Assembly (NCBI GenBank): GCA_965262425.1
Contig: OZ253536.1
Span: 620,001 to 684,000 of the forward strand
DNA: 64,000 nt
Origin: CAZOZZ01 sp965262425
Lineage (GTDB): Bacteria; Acidobacteriota; Terriglobia; 20CM-2-55-15
Reading direction: 5' to 3'
Both the position numbers and the translations under genes were made by a program. How positions within the stretch are numbered: position 1 is the stretch's first letter; the number at the start of each line of letters is the position of its first letter. Of this stretch, positions 42,267 to 50,454 are shown piece by piece. The notes under the pieces were generated by a model, which did no database searches, was not told where the DNA came from, and saw nothing but the letters and a program-made list of their open reading frames with translations.

Positions 42267-43672
42267 AGTGCCCCCTCCGAACTCGAATCCGACACAGTCA
42301 GCGGGAACTCGCCCGTGCTGTCGCCGAAGAACTCCATGTCGTCGTGTCCGATTCGATGCATCAGGCTCAGGAACGCGTTCGCCATCGGCGTCCCCTTCTC
42401 GGCGCTCACGTGGACGTTGCCCTCCAGCGCTCCGTTCGCGTGCCCCATCAGGAGCAGCGGACACCGAATGTTGTTGTGCACGTTCCCATCGCCCATCGCC
42501 GAACCCCAGACGATGACGGTCTTGTCCAGAAGAGAAGCGTCCCCGTCCATCGTGTTCTTCATCTTCTCCAGGAAGTAAGTGAACTGGCCGAGGCGGTACG
42601 TGTTGATCATGTTGTAGGCCATGATGCCGTCGGGTGTGTTTCCGTGGTGGGACGCCGAGTGCCACGGTTTGCTCGTTCCGCTCTCCGGGAAGGTCATGCT
42701 CGACCTGTCCGCCCCGGGCTTGAAGGTGATCACACGCGTCAGATCCGCCTGGAGCGCCACCAACTGGAGGTCGAACATCAACTCCATGTGATCTTCCCAC
42801 CGGTCGGGAACGCCCGCCGGCGCCTCCGGCATCGCCCGCTCCTCGCCGCTGTTGTTCTGCGCCTCGACCAGCTGAATTCTCCGCTCCATCTCGCGGATGT
42901 GGCTCGTGTACTGGTCCAGGGCCATGCGGTCGACTGCCCCCAGCTCGCTCTTCAGCCGGGACAGCTTGGTCCCGACCCAGTCGAGCAGGCTGCCGTTGGT
43001 CTGCCGCCGGCCGGCACGGTCCGCCGCCGAGTCCCCGACGCCGAAGAGCTGCTCGAAGACCGCCCTCGGATCGGCGATCGGTGGAAGCGGCTCGGTGGGA
43101 CCCGCCCAGGCGATCGTCGTCCCGTATGCGCAGTGGTAGCTGTATTCGCACCCGCCGGGCCCGCCCAACTCGGTGGTGAGCTCGAGCGAGGGCAGCACGG
43201 TATCCTGTCCAAAGCGGTCCGCATGGACCTGGTCCAGTGACTTCCCAAGGTAGACCTCGCCCGACTTGCGTAGGGGATGGGCCTGGGTCAGGAACACCGC
43301 AGAGGCCCGATCGTGGCCGCCGCCGATCTCGTCGGGCGTCAGGGAACTCGCCATTCTGACGTCGGTCTGGCTGACGACGGTCAGGTAGTCCCGGTACGCC
43401 TCGAGGGGCTTCAGATGGCTGTCCGTCACAAACTCAAAGTTGCGGCCAATCTTCGCCGGTGCGAAAAGCTGTCACTGGTTGCCCCAGTCGCTGCCGCCCG
43501 CACACCCCATCGACTCCTCAACGCCGATAAAGCGCGTGAACTGCTTCGCCGCTGGGCCTTGCGAAGCTCGCCCGGCCGGTATCATCGCCTCCATGAACGG
43601 CAGCGCCACGATGGCGCCGGCGCCCCGCAAAAAGGTCCGTCGAGGTATGTATTTTCCAGTGATGTAGGACAT
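42263..43672 (-). pseudogene. DUF1552 protein interrupted by one in-frame TGA
   Basis: From ATG 43672 the frame opens with a Tat-type signal (YIPRRTFLRGAGAIVALPF) and the early DUF1552 region (ESMGCAGGSDWGNQ). It then meets TGA at 43472-43474 and continues in the same frame as QLFAPAKIGRNFEF and the complete DUF1552 domain (SHIREMERRIQLVE, SASHHGNTPDG, DKTVIVWGSAMGDG). A CGA to TGA change would explain it. Without readthrough, only a fragment starting at an internal GTG (43429) could be made, and it would lack the export signal. The gene is coupled to the ankyrin gene. Confidence 0.85.
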
Positions 43673-43759
43673 AGTTTGAGTCTCCTCAACCGTTGGTTAT
43701 GTGTTTAATTGCGGGCCGCCGCGTCCTCGGTTCCGGCCGGTAGACGGAGCTTTGAAACT

Positions 43760-44023
43760 ACTGCGTCAATATCACTATACGGCGGGTTGGGCAAGCAGAA
43801 TCCACCAGAGATCTGGGCGGTCGACCCGGACAAGCCGGTTGCGGGGGTTCAAACGATGGAGGACATATTGGACGCCGAGGTGTTCCAGCGCAGGACGCAG
43901 AGGCTGCTGATCGGCGCGTTCGGGATGCTGGCGTTGATCGTGGCATCGGTGGGGATTTATGGGGTGTTGTCGTATGCGGTGTCGCATCTGACCCGGGAGA
44001 TTGGGATCCGGAGGCGTTGGGCG
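43760..44023 (+). pseudogene. ADOP permease C-terminal fragment
   Basis: The plus strand reads GKQNPPEIWAVDPDKPVAGV, TMEDILDAEVFQRRTQRLL and GMLALIVASVGIYGVLSYAV, ending TREIGIRR. This is the start of the last FtsX domain of an ADOP permease. It breaks at about 44023, where it meets an oppositely oriented kinase start. Confidence 0.75.
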
Positions 44024-44152
44024 CTCAAGGGTCTTGATGGCAACTTCACGCCCGAGTTTCTGATCTCGTGCACGCCACACTTCACCCATTCCGCCCTTTC
44101 CGAGGGCAGAAACGACTTCGTAGTGCGCGAGTTTGGAACCGGCCTGAATCAC
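44024..44152 (-). pseudogene. Ser/Thr kinase N-terminal fragment
   Basis: The frame from ATG 44152 encodes AHYEVVSALGKGGMGEVWRA and GREVAIKTLE, the first 43 residues of a Hanks kinase, and then stops matching at the junction with the ADOP fragment. Its upstream DNA (TAACTACG...GGTTAACAGCAA) resembles that of the kinase relic at 48944, so both descend from related genes. Confidence 0.75.
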
Positions 44153-44662
44153 CGGTACAGATAACTACGTTCGACGGTTAACAGCAAACGGAAGGTTCAA
44201 CTCCTGGTAAACCGCCTACTCTTCCATCTGCCTGTAGTCGGACCGAGGCGATGGCCGGTCTCTTCCACATCTACGGTTTGGCGACTTCACAGTCATGTGG
44301 TTCGTTCCATTTGACCGGTCGAGCTGATCGAGGTCGATTTGATGGACATCGATGCTCGGAACGGTCAGCATAGCGCTCAGACTTATTCGTCCGTGAAATC
44401 ACCGCTTTCGATCGGATCACAGTCAACAGGGCCAAGTTTTGTCTCCGCTGTGAATAGGTGCGTTGCAGTATGCGGACGAGGGAGGAGCTGTTCTTCGAAG
44501 CTTGAGAATCCTGTCCCTTGTTGTGACGACAGCCGTTTCGGAAGAGCAGGTCGGTCGATGTTGAATGAGGCCCGGCCAGTGGGCATTTGAGTCGAATTCA
44601 ACCCCATTGTTAAGCAAGTTCTATTTTCGCATTGTTGAAATTGGCGAGGTGTTGACGGTGTC
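44153..44662. other. Intergenic stretch without a recognised gene
   Basis: Short frames only. No RNA gene, repeat or family similarity was recognised apart from the kinase-promoter-like sequence at its left edge. Confidence 0.3.
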
Positions 44663-45070
44663 TTGTGGTATATATACCGTCAGATTAAGAAGAAAAAGAT
44701 ATGGCTTGAGTTGAATCAGGTAAAGGGAGCCGCTGCTTCGCGACTGCGAAGGCGGAAGTACAGCCTGATCGAGCGCCATGAGATACCCGACGGTTTGCTG
44801 CCTGGCTCGGTGTCGATTAGTTACACCCGGTGCGGTAAGCCGACGTGCCGGTGTGTGTCGGGTGAAGGCCACCCATCCTGGTCCTGGACATTCATGATGG
44901 ACGGGAAGAAGCATGTCGAACACGTTCCAGCCGCCATGGTTGAGGAGATTCAGAAGCGTGTCGGAGCGGGACGGGAGTTTCAGGATGCGATCCGGGAGGT
45001 GCTGACAGCGAACGCGAAGTTGGTGGTGTTGGAGCGCCAGCAACAACGTGAGAAGCGGAAGCGACGGTGA
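44663..45070 (+). CDS. Transposon accessory protein (DUF6788-like)
   Basis: This 135-residue basic protein contains the motif GSVSISYTRCGKPTCRCVSGEGHPSW (Cys-x3-Cys-x-Cys, probably zinc-binding) and a C-terminal coiled-coil (LERQQQREKRKRR). Proteins of this kind lie directly before a DDE transposase in many bacteria. Here the stop overlaps the next start as GTGA. Its role in transposition is inferred from context only. Confidence 0.6.
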   Translation: MWYIYRQIKKKKIWLELNQVKGAAASRLRRRKYSLIERHEIPDGLLPGSVSISYTRCGKPTCRCVSGEGHPSWSWTFMMDGKKHVEHVPAAMVEEIQKRVGAGREFQDAIREVLTANAKLVVLERQQQREKRKRR

Positions 45071-46260
45071 GAGGTCCGTCGGCCGGAGGGATTCGACGGT
45101 ATGCGCGAAAGTGTTTGCGGCTGAAGGGGTATTTGAATCAACCCGGAGATGGACGGGTGCGACCGCAGATCGGAAGCGGGCATCTGATCTGGTCTCTAGT
45201 GATCGGGTATCTGCTACGGGAGTCGAGCTTCCTGGCCATCGAGTCGCTCGCACGATCCTCGGCGTGTAGGGCCTTGGGAATCGGACGCCGCTTTAGCGAC
45301 GACACGCTGGGCTATTTCACCGAGAAGCTGGATCCGGAATTCACGCGCGGCGCTTTGATCACCGCCATCAAGCAGGCCAAGCGCAATAAAGCGTTCGACG
45401 ATTGCCGCTTCATCGGCCTGGCGCTGGACGGGACGACCGTGGGGCGTGTCCGTGAGGCCGGGTGTCGTTGGTGTCGTCCCCACCGCAACGCCGAGGGGGA
45501 GGTGACCACCTACTTGCACCACGTCGTGATGGCCACCATCGTGGGTACCGGGCTGACTCTACCGGTCGATGTGGAACCCTACGGCAGTGGGGATAGCGAA
45601 TGGGCCGGGGGTAAACGACTGCTACGTCGGGTAGTGGGGCAGTTGGGGCCGCGGTTTGCCGATTATGTTGTTGTCGATGGCGGATATGCGGCCGCGCCGT
45701 TCCTGCACCTGGCCGACGAGTTGGGATTGAAGACCATCGTCCGGCTCAAAGCCAATCTTCCGAGCTTGTTCAACGCCGCCAAAAGTCGGTTCGCTTGTCG
45801 GCCGCCGTCCCGGGTCTTCAAGGATGGAGCCGATCGGGTGGAAATCTGGGACGCGGACGACTTCGATCCCTGGGACCGACTGAACTGGTCGACCGTGCGC
45901 GTGATCCGCTACCGGCAAGAGAAACCCAATGGATCGGTGGTCGAAGCCTACTGGCTGACCAATTTCTCGATGAACCAAGTGGGAGCGCCCACTTTATTTC
46001 GCATGGCCAAGAGTCGTTGGGAAGTCGAAAACCAAGGTTTCAACGATGCCAAGAATCGTTATGGGATGGCCCACATCCCCCATCACCACGCCAACAGCTT
46101 ACTTCTGCACTGGCTCCTCATAATCCTGGCCCTCACGATCGAACGTCTGTATCGATTGCGCCATTTGCATCGGGGGCGCCATCACCCCCGTACCTCCATC
46201 GAGCTCCTTCGTTTGCTTCGCCTCGCTCTGCCTGCTCCAACCCCAGCCGACTCCAGCTGA
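45067..46260 (+). CDS. DDE transposase, IS4-superfamily-like
   Basis: This 397-residue protein has a DDE_Tnp_1-like layout: CRFIGLALDGTTVGRV (first Asp), YVVVDGGYAAAPFLHLADELGLKTIVRLK (second Asp) and SRWEVENQGFNDAKNRYGM (Glu in the W-x-(I/V)-E-x2-F-x2-K-type motif). It forms a two-gene unit with the DUF6788-like protein. I could not define the element ends with confidence. A TTGGCGAGG occurs near 44640 and in inverse near 46370 and might mark them. Confidence 0.75.
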   Translation: MRGPSAGGIRRYARKCLRLKGYLNQPGDGRVRPQIGSGHLIWSLVIGYLLRESSFLAIESLARSSACRALGIGRRFSDDTLGYFTEKLDPEFTRGALITAIKQAKRNKAFDDCRFIGLALDGTTVGRVREAGCRWCRPHRNAEGEVTTYLHHVVMATIVGTGLTLPVDVEPYGSGDSEWAGGKRLLRRVVGQLGPRFADYVVVDGGYAAAPFLHLADELGLKTIVRLKANLPSLFNAAKSRFACRPPSRVFKDGADRVEIWDADDFDPWDRLNWSTVRVIRYRQEKPNGSVVEAYWLTNFSMNQVGAPTLFRMAKSRWEVENQGFNDAKNRYGMAHIPHHHANSLLLHWLLIILALTIERLYRLRHLHRGRHHPRTSIELLRLLRLALPAPTPADSS

Positions 46261-46628
46261 ACCGCCTCGATTCCCCGGTCTCCACGCGCCTGCCTGACCC
46301 AAATCACCGGGCTGGACCCGCTACGGTTACCTGTCGCTCGAAATAAGCCGCACTTCAAATTCGTCTCCCTCGCCAACCTTTTCCCTTCCAGAGCCCCTTC
46401 CATACACTCCGCCCTCCCTGACTTCCGAAATGGCTGTTGTGACGAGACTTTGCTTGCCCTGAACCGCGACCTTGCGTAGTATTTACCAAATCTTCTTCCA
46501 AGGTACCGGTCGGACCGGAGAGTCGCTGCGAGGACCTCGATGGGCTTGAGATCGGTCTGTGGAAAGGAATTGATGTCGGGTGTCTGCGGACAAGCTCCGT
46601 TCGGCGACACCCCGGGGAGAACACGATC
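46261..46628. other. Intergenic stretch downstream of the transposase
   Basis: No gene was recognised. It may include the right end of the two-gene transposon and the promoter of the cytochrome gene. Confidence 0.3.
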
Positions 46629-47456
46629 ATGCAGCACTACCAAGAGAAGACGAAGGCCAGGAGTCACCGAAGAGGGGGGGTGCTCTTAATTGCCGCAATC
46701 ATTGTGGGGATGTGGAGCCCGGTTTCAAAAGGGGAGGCCGCGCGGACGATCCTTCAAACCGGAGCGGAAAGCAAGACCGCCTGGGAAGGCGTCTACACGG
46801 AGGCTCAGGCGCGGGCGGGCCAGGTGGTATTCGAGGCCAACTGCGACGGTTGCCACGGAGACACGGCCAGAGGCGGAGGGCGGGAGGGTACGAGGCTCAA
46901 CGAGCCCGTCTTCTTCGAGAACTGGCGAGAGGACACCGTCGGTAGTCTGTACACGAAGGTCCGATCGACCATGCCCCGTCGCGAAGCCCCATTGAGCGAT
47001 CCGGAATACCTTGTTGCCGTAGCGTACCTGCTGGAGAAGCTCGGCTTTCCCGCCGGAGACGTCGAGTTGAATCCCAGTTCCGCTGGCAACATTCGAATCG
47101 AAGGCAAAGACGGGCCAAAGCCGTTGCCACCCAATTCGCTGGTTCAGGCTGTTGGTTGCCTGACGCTGGCAGAAGGGGACCAATGGACGCTGACCCGGGT
47201 CAGCAATCCCAGCCGGAACCGAAACTCGGACCCGGAGAGGGAATCGACGCCGGAAGAGCTGGACACATCTCGAAAAATCGCGATGGGCGACCTGACGTTC
47301 GATCTGGCCAACTTCTTCATGCTTGGCGACTTCGACCCCGCCGCTCACGAGGGTCACCGGATGCTGGCGAGAGGTGCGTTGATCAGCCGGCCGAGCGGTG
47401 ATCGCATAAGCCTGACCAACCTGGACATGCTTAGTCCGAGGTGTGACGGGCAATAA
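46629..47456 (+). CDS. Exported c-type cytochrome domain protein
   Basis: The 275-residue product has an N-terminal membrane or signal segment (GGVLLIAAIIVGMWSPV) followed by one class I cytochrome c domain. The heme motif is CDGCH (Cys72, Cys75, His76), with a distal STMPRREAPLSDPEYLVAVAYLLEKLG stretch supplying the methionine ligand. The C-terminal 120 residues (VQAVGCLTLAEGDQWTLTRVSNPS...) form an extra domain of unknown role, seen in acidobacterial electron-transfer proteins. The start is ATG 46629 after a GGGGAGA site. No oxidoreductase partner is adjacent, so its donor is unknown. Confidence 0.82.
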   Translation: MQHYQEKTKARSHRRGGVLLIAAIIVGMWSPVSKGEAARTILQTGAESKTAWEGVYTEAQARAGQVVFEANCDGCHGDTARGGGREGTRLNEPVFFENWREDTVGSLYTKVRSTMPRREAPLSDPEYLVAVAYLLEKLGFPAGDVELNPSSAGNIRIEGKDGPKPLPPNSLVQAVGCLTLAEGDQWTLTRVSNPSRNRNSDPERESTPEELDTSRKIAMGDLTFDLANFFMLGDFDPAAHEGHRMLARGALISRPSGDRISLTNLDMLSPRCDGQ

Positions 47457-47869
47457 GTGCCATCGTTCAGTAGCCGGACGGTTGCCCGGAGCGAGCAGAG
47501 CTTCGTCTCTCCACACCTGCCGCTGCCTTCAGGACAAGCCTAACACCCGCTGCGTTACGGTTCGCGGCGCAGCCATCGGAGCGTGATCAGTGAGCCGTTG
47601 TGGGTCCCAGTAGATTCCTGTCGTCGGGTACAGACGGACAGAACACGGACAGATGGCGAAGGGAAGACTGAGAACGAACCCGCGACGTCCGGCATGGGAT
47701 ACGACACCTAAACCGTAAACTGCTTATTTCGCGTCGATTCCTCGCAAACGGTCCACGCTGGGGAACAAACGGCCTGATAGCCCCAGGAAATGGGCACCGA
47801 GCAGTGGGCACATCTCCGAGAAGGCGACTAGAACGCTAGCGACTATACATGCATGTGGAGCGAAAACCC
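47457..47869. other. Intergenic stretch without a recognised gene
   Basis: No supported coding sequence, RNA or repeat was seen between the cytochrome gene and the end of the convergent membrane-protein gene. Confidence 0.3.
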
Positions 47870-48307
47870 TCAGCTGTGTTCTATTGGGATTCCCATCTCG
47901 TTGGAGAGATTTCGGATACTTTCGGGGAGTACATCAGGCTGCCCGAGAGATCGACTCCAAGACACCAATCCGATTCTTCGCGTCAGAAACATAAGTATTT
48001 CCATCATCGATTCCTCCGAGAGGATCAGATAGGCGCTGTAGGCCCAATCACCTGTTTCATCCACGTCGCCGCGCACACGCACCGCACGAAACTCGGAATA
48101 TGGGGCCTCAAAGAAAGCAGCACCTTGGGTGTCTTTATCGTAAAGACGTACCCAACCGTCTCCGATGACTACCGAACCCTCCCCCAGCCTAGCAATGACC
48201 ATGCCTGCCTTCAGGCGTACCACCCCGATGATGGCCAATAGTGAAGCCACGATGTAGGTCGAAATCGAAACGTCCGGATAAGGGCCTGCCCAAACAATCG
48301 AAGCCAA
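47870..48307 (-). CDS. Hypothetical membrane protein
   Basis: The protein of about 145 residues has one or two membrane segments near the N-terminus (VSISTYIVASLLAIIGVVRL, with a further hydrophobic run GTLALFLLASIVWA just upstream in the same frame) followed by a soluble domain. The family is not recognised. The start is uncertain: TTG 48307 is formal, but the upstream hydrophobic segment suggests the real protein begins a little earlier. Confidence 0.5.
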   Translation of the reverse strand: MASIVWAGPYPDVSISTYIVASLLAIIGVVRLKAGMVIARLGEGSVVIGDGWVRLYDKDTQGAAFFEAPYSEFRAVRVRGDVDETGDWAYSAYLILSEESMMEILMFLTRRIGLVSWSRSLGQPDVLPESIRNLSNEMGIPIEHS

Positions 48308-48406
48308 AAGAAAAAGAGCAAGGGTACCAAAAGACCGGAATCCGAAGGACGGGGAGTTTTGAATATGAATGGAGAGCGATTTCCCATCATCACGGGCTTG
48401 CGTGAG

Positions 48407-48944
48407 CTACGGCACCGGCACCCGTTCCTTCAGCTCTTCGAACCAGTTCAGGACGATGTTGATCTCGGTCGCCGGCGAAAGCCTTCGCCAGGACGAAGTC
48501 CAGCACCTTCACTTTGCCGTCCGGCGTGACTTTGATGTTCGCGGGTTTCAGGTCCCGGTGGATGACGCCTTTCTCGTGCGCGGCTTCGAGGGCTTCGGTG
48601 ATCTGGAGCGCGAGTTTGAGGGATTCTTCGACCGGGATGGCACCACGTTTCAACCGCTCGGCTAACGTGTCACCTTCAACCAGTTCAAGAACAAGGAAGC
48701 GTGTACCGTTGTCTTCTTCCAGCCCGTAGATGGCAGCGATGTTCGGGTGGTTCAGAGACGCCAGCAGCTTGGCTTCACGCTCAAACCGGGCAAGGCGATC
48801 TTCGTCCTGTGCAAACTCTTCGGGCAGGGTCTTGATGGCGACTTCACGCCCGAGCTTGGAGTCGCGGGCACGCCACACCTCGCCCATTCCACCTTTTCCG
48901 AGGGCAGAAACGATTCGTGCGAGTTGGGAACCGGGCTGAATCAC
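48407..48944 (-). pseudogene. Ser/Thr kinase with a large internal deletion (4 of 5 tails)
   Basis: From ATG 48944 the frame has SALGKGGMGEVWRARD, VAIKTLPEEFAQ, VIHRDLKPANIKV and VLDFVLAKAFAGD. It then joins, in a shifted frame, TEINIVLNWFEELKERVPVP and a stop at 48407. About 160 residues of the kinase head are thus fused to the last 20 of the tail, losing the whole middle. The DFG motif is mutated to DFV, and the usual HYEI stretch before the glycine loop is deleted. Kinase activity is not expected. Confidence 0.85.
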
Positions 48945-48956
48945 CCGTACATATAA

Positions 48957-49328
48957 CTACAGTCGAGGGTTAACAGCAATCAGAAGGTCACATGACTGTA
49001 TAACGCTAGGTTTCTATCGGAGATGGTCCGGCACCGACAGCAAAATAAAATGATTCCGGGGCATGTCGGATAGAACGGTTTGAAGTGAGCCGCAGGCGGG
49101 TTTAGGAGGATGCGGGCCAACCCCTATGGGTTTTCAATTTTAACCCTTTTCTAATGAGGATTTACCTTCAAAGCGCGATCCATCCGTCCAGCAACATTTT
49201 CCCTGAGTGGCAAACACTTTCATCCTCGAATCAACTGCACAATATCACACATGTAGCATCCGAGCGCCTGCGGCTTAGTTCTAACCGCCTACACGTAGAT
49301 CTGAAACGCCCCTGTTTGTGGGGTCGTC
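48957..49328. other. Intergenic stretch before the integrase fragment
   Basis: No gene was recognised. The stretch probably contains decayed N-terminal integrase DNA, but I could not read a family motif in it. Confidence 0.25.
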
Positions 49329-49691
49329 GTGAAAATTCAGGCCCAGCGGAAGCGATTGCAGACGATGTACCTAAAAAACGGGTCAAACGAAATCCCGCGA
49401 TGGGTTTTCCCTAACCGCTCCGGCGGTCCGTTCGACATTGAGAACCGGAAGAAGCGTCACTGGGGGCGCATTCTGGAGGAGGCGGGGGTGCGCCACCGGC
49501 CTTTCCATCAAACGCGCCACACCGTAGCGTGCCTCTTGTTGATGGACGGACAGTCGCTGATCTATGTGCGCGACCTGCTTGGTCATTCCTCGATCAAGGT
49601 CACTTCCGATATTTACGCAAAGTGGATCAAGTCGTCGAATAGGCTGTCAACTGCCTCCCGACGATCCATGCTGGGGTTCGAGGGGAGGTAG
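49329..49691 (+). pseudogene. Tyrosine recombinase (integrase) C-terminal fragment
   Basis: The 120-residue frame holds the last third of a phage-type integrase: FHQTRHTVACLLLMDGQSLIYVRDLLGHSSIKVTSDIYAKW split here into its H-x-x-R (HQTR), LGHSS and TSDIY (nucleophile Tyr) motifs. The N-terminal DNA-binding domain and the first catalytic Arg are missing. It lies 87 bp upstream of tRNA-Val, the target of the island array, but on the outer side of it. It is probably left from an earlier integration. Confidence 0.8.
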
Positions 49692-49777
49692 TCGGGCGCT
49701 AAGAATGCACCCCAGCCGCACCCAGCCCTGAAAGGCCAGCATGCTGTCGGAGCTAACTGCTAGAATGTAAACGAATA

Positions 49778-49850
49778 GGGATCGTAGCTCAGCTGGAAGA
49801 GCGCCTGCTTCACACGCAGGAGGTCATCGGTTCAAGCCCGGTCGGTCCCA
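49778..49850 (+). tRNA. tRNA-Val (anticodon CAC)
   Basis: The 73-nt sequence folds as a standard cloverleaf: acceptor GGGATCG/CGGTCCC, D-arm GCTC/GAGC, anticodon stem CCTGC/GCAGG with loop TTCACAC (anticodon CAC), and T-arm ATCGG/CCGGT with loop TTCAAGC, then discriminator A. CCA is not encoded. A TAGAAT at 49761-49766 could be its -10 box. Its 3' 42 nt recur at 59395 and 60037. Confidence 0.95.
49809..49850 (+). repeat. Attachment core 1, inside tRNA-Val
   Basis: The 42 nt from the anticodon loop to the discriminator base are repeated at 59395-59436 (one mismatch) and 60037-60078 (exact). This is the usual integration target of tyrosine recombinases. Confidence 0.85.
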
Positions 49851-49911
49851 CTAAGTAGAATCAGTTAGATACGCTGAGCTTCGTGGTGGTTTTTTCCTGT
49901 CGGTAGCGGTT

Positions 49912-49932
49912 GGGGTAACGTCAGGGGTAACG
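49912..49932 (+). repeat. Paired GGGGTAACG repeats at the island left end
   Basis: GGGGTAACG occurs at 49912 and 49924 (12-bp spacing), followed by ATTGAAGGTTGGTAG. A diverged version (AGGGAACGCCAGGGGGTAAC, then ATTTAAGGTTGCTAG) lies at the same distance after the third core near 60140, so it is a conserved part of the island end. Confidence 0.6.
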
Positions 49933-49933
49933 A

Positions 49934-50251
49934 TTGAAGGTTGGTAGGCCAATCAAAAAAGTGGAACGATGGCACCTATGGCACCCGGCTGCGAGTCGTG
50001 CACTGACGATGCCGAAATCCCCGCAGACCAGCAACGCGTCGGATCTTACCCACAGAGAAAGACTCTGGCCGGGACCCGAAGGCGGCGTGAACTGCTGGAC
50101 GCCGACGGAAATCGACCTTGATTGCACGAACTGTTATTCATATCCGAATCCTATCGCGGACGAGATGATCGGCGATGTCCTGAAGTGGATGAGAGAGAAC
50201 ATGATATGGGTCGAATCTCTCGAAGACGGAGTGGCGCGGTGCGGTGACTGA
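49934..50251 (+). CDS. Small island-end protein, copy 1
   Basis: The open frame is 105 residues, but only the last part, from VNCWTPTEIDLDC (about 50090) to GVARCGD, is matched by a second copy at 61375-61557. Differences between the copies are mostly silent or conservative and include a 6-bp in-frame indel, so it is coding. The conserved core has paired cysteines (NCW, DCTNCYSYPN) and a helix (DEMIGDVLKWMRENMIWVESLEDG). I do not recognise the family. Its fixed position just inside the island suggests a recombination directionality factor or other island function, which is inference. Confidence 0.6.
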   Translation: MKVGRPIKKVERWHLWHPAASRALTMPKSPQTSNASDLTHRERLWPGPEGGVNCWTPTEIDLDCTNCYSYPNPIADEMIGDVLKWMRENMIWVESLEDGVARCGD

Positions 50252-50258
50252 TCGCCTG

Positions 50259-50279
50259 GATCTATAGGAAAATCAAAAA
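50259..50279 (+). repeat. 21-bp direct repeat, left copy
   Basis: The stretch GATCTATAGGAAAATCAAAA (plus one A) is repeated exactly at 55077-55097. The two copies bracket the sigma-54 module and the IS3 copy. Confidence 0.6.
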
Positions 50280-50454
50280 CTCATTTATGGCGGCCCACGT
50301 CATTGCCCGCATCTCGAGGCGCTCACCGGCCCAAAGCTTTTGAAGCTTGTGATCGTCTTTCCGCTTTACTTGCCTGTGATTGAGGCCGTCGCAGAGCCAC
50401 GGGAATCTCCCAGTCGAGGCGGCCTGAACTTGTCTAGATGGGCGGTTCAGCCCG

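Noticed and set aside
40347..43151. One 934-residue protein including the ankyrin region
   Set aside because: Residues before the GTG at 42266 are arginine/glycine-rich antisense-like sequence overlapping DUF1552; the signal peptide directly after GTG 42266 fixes the start.
41256..43240. Long plus-strand frames opposite the ankyrin and DUF1552 genes
   Set aside because: They are shadows of the repeat-rich minus-strand genes and have no signal peptide or family features.
43472..43474. Reassignment of TGA to Trp or selenocysteine
   Set aside because: Many genes here end in TGA, including overlapping GTGA and ATGA junctions, and no SECIS-like hairpin was evident; a nonsense mutation is simpler.
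44640..46372. TTGGCGAGG as terminal repeats of the two-gene transposon
   Set aside because: The match is only 9 bp with no target duplication; noted but not enough to set element borders.
49329..49691. The integrase responsible for the tRNA-Val island array
   Set aside because: The fragment lacks the N-terminal half and first catalytic arginine and lies outside the left end of the array, so it cannot now perform the recombination.
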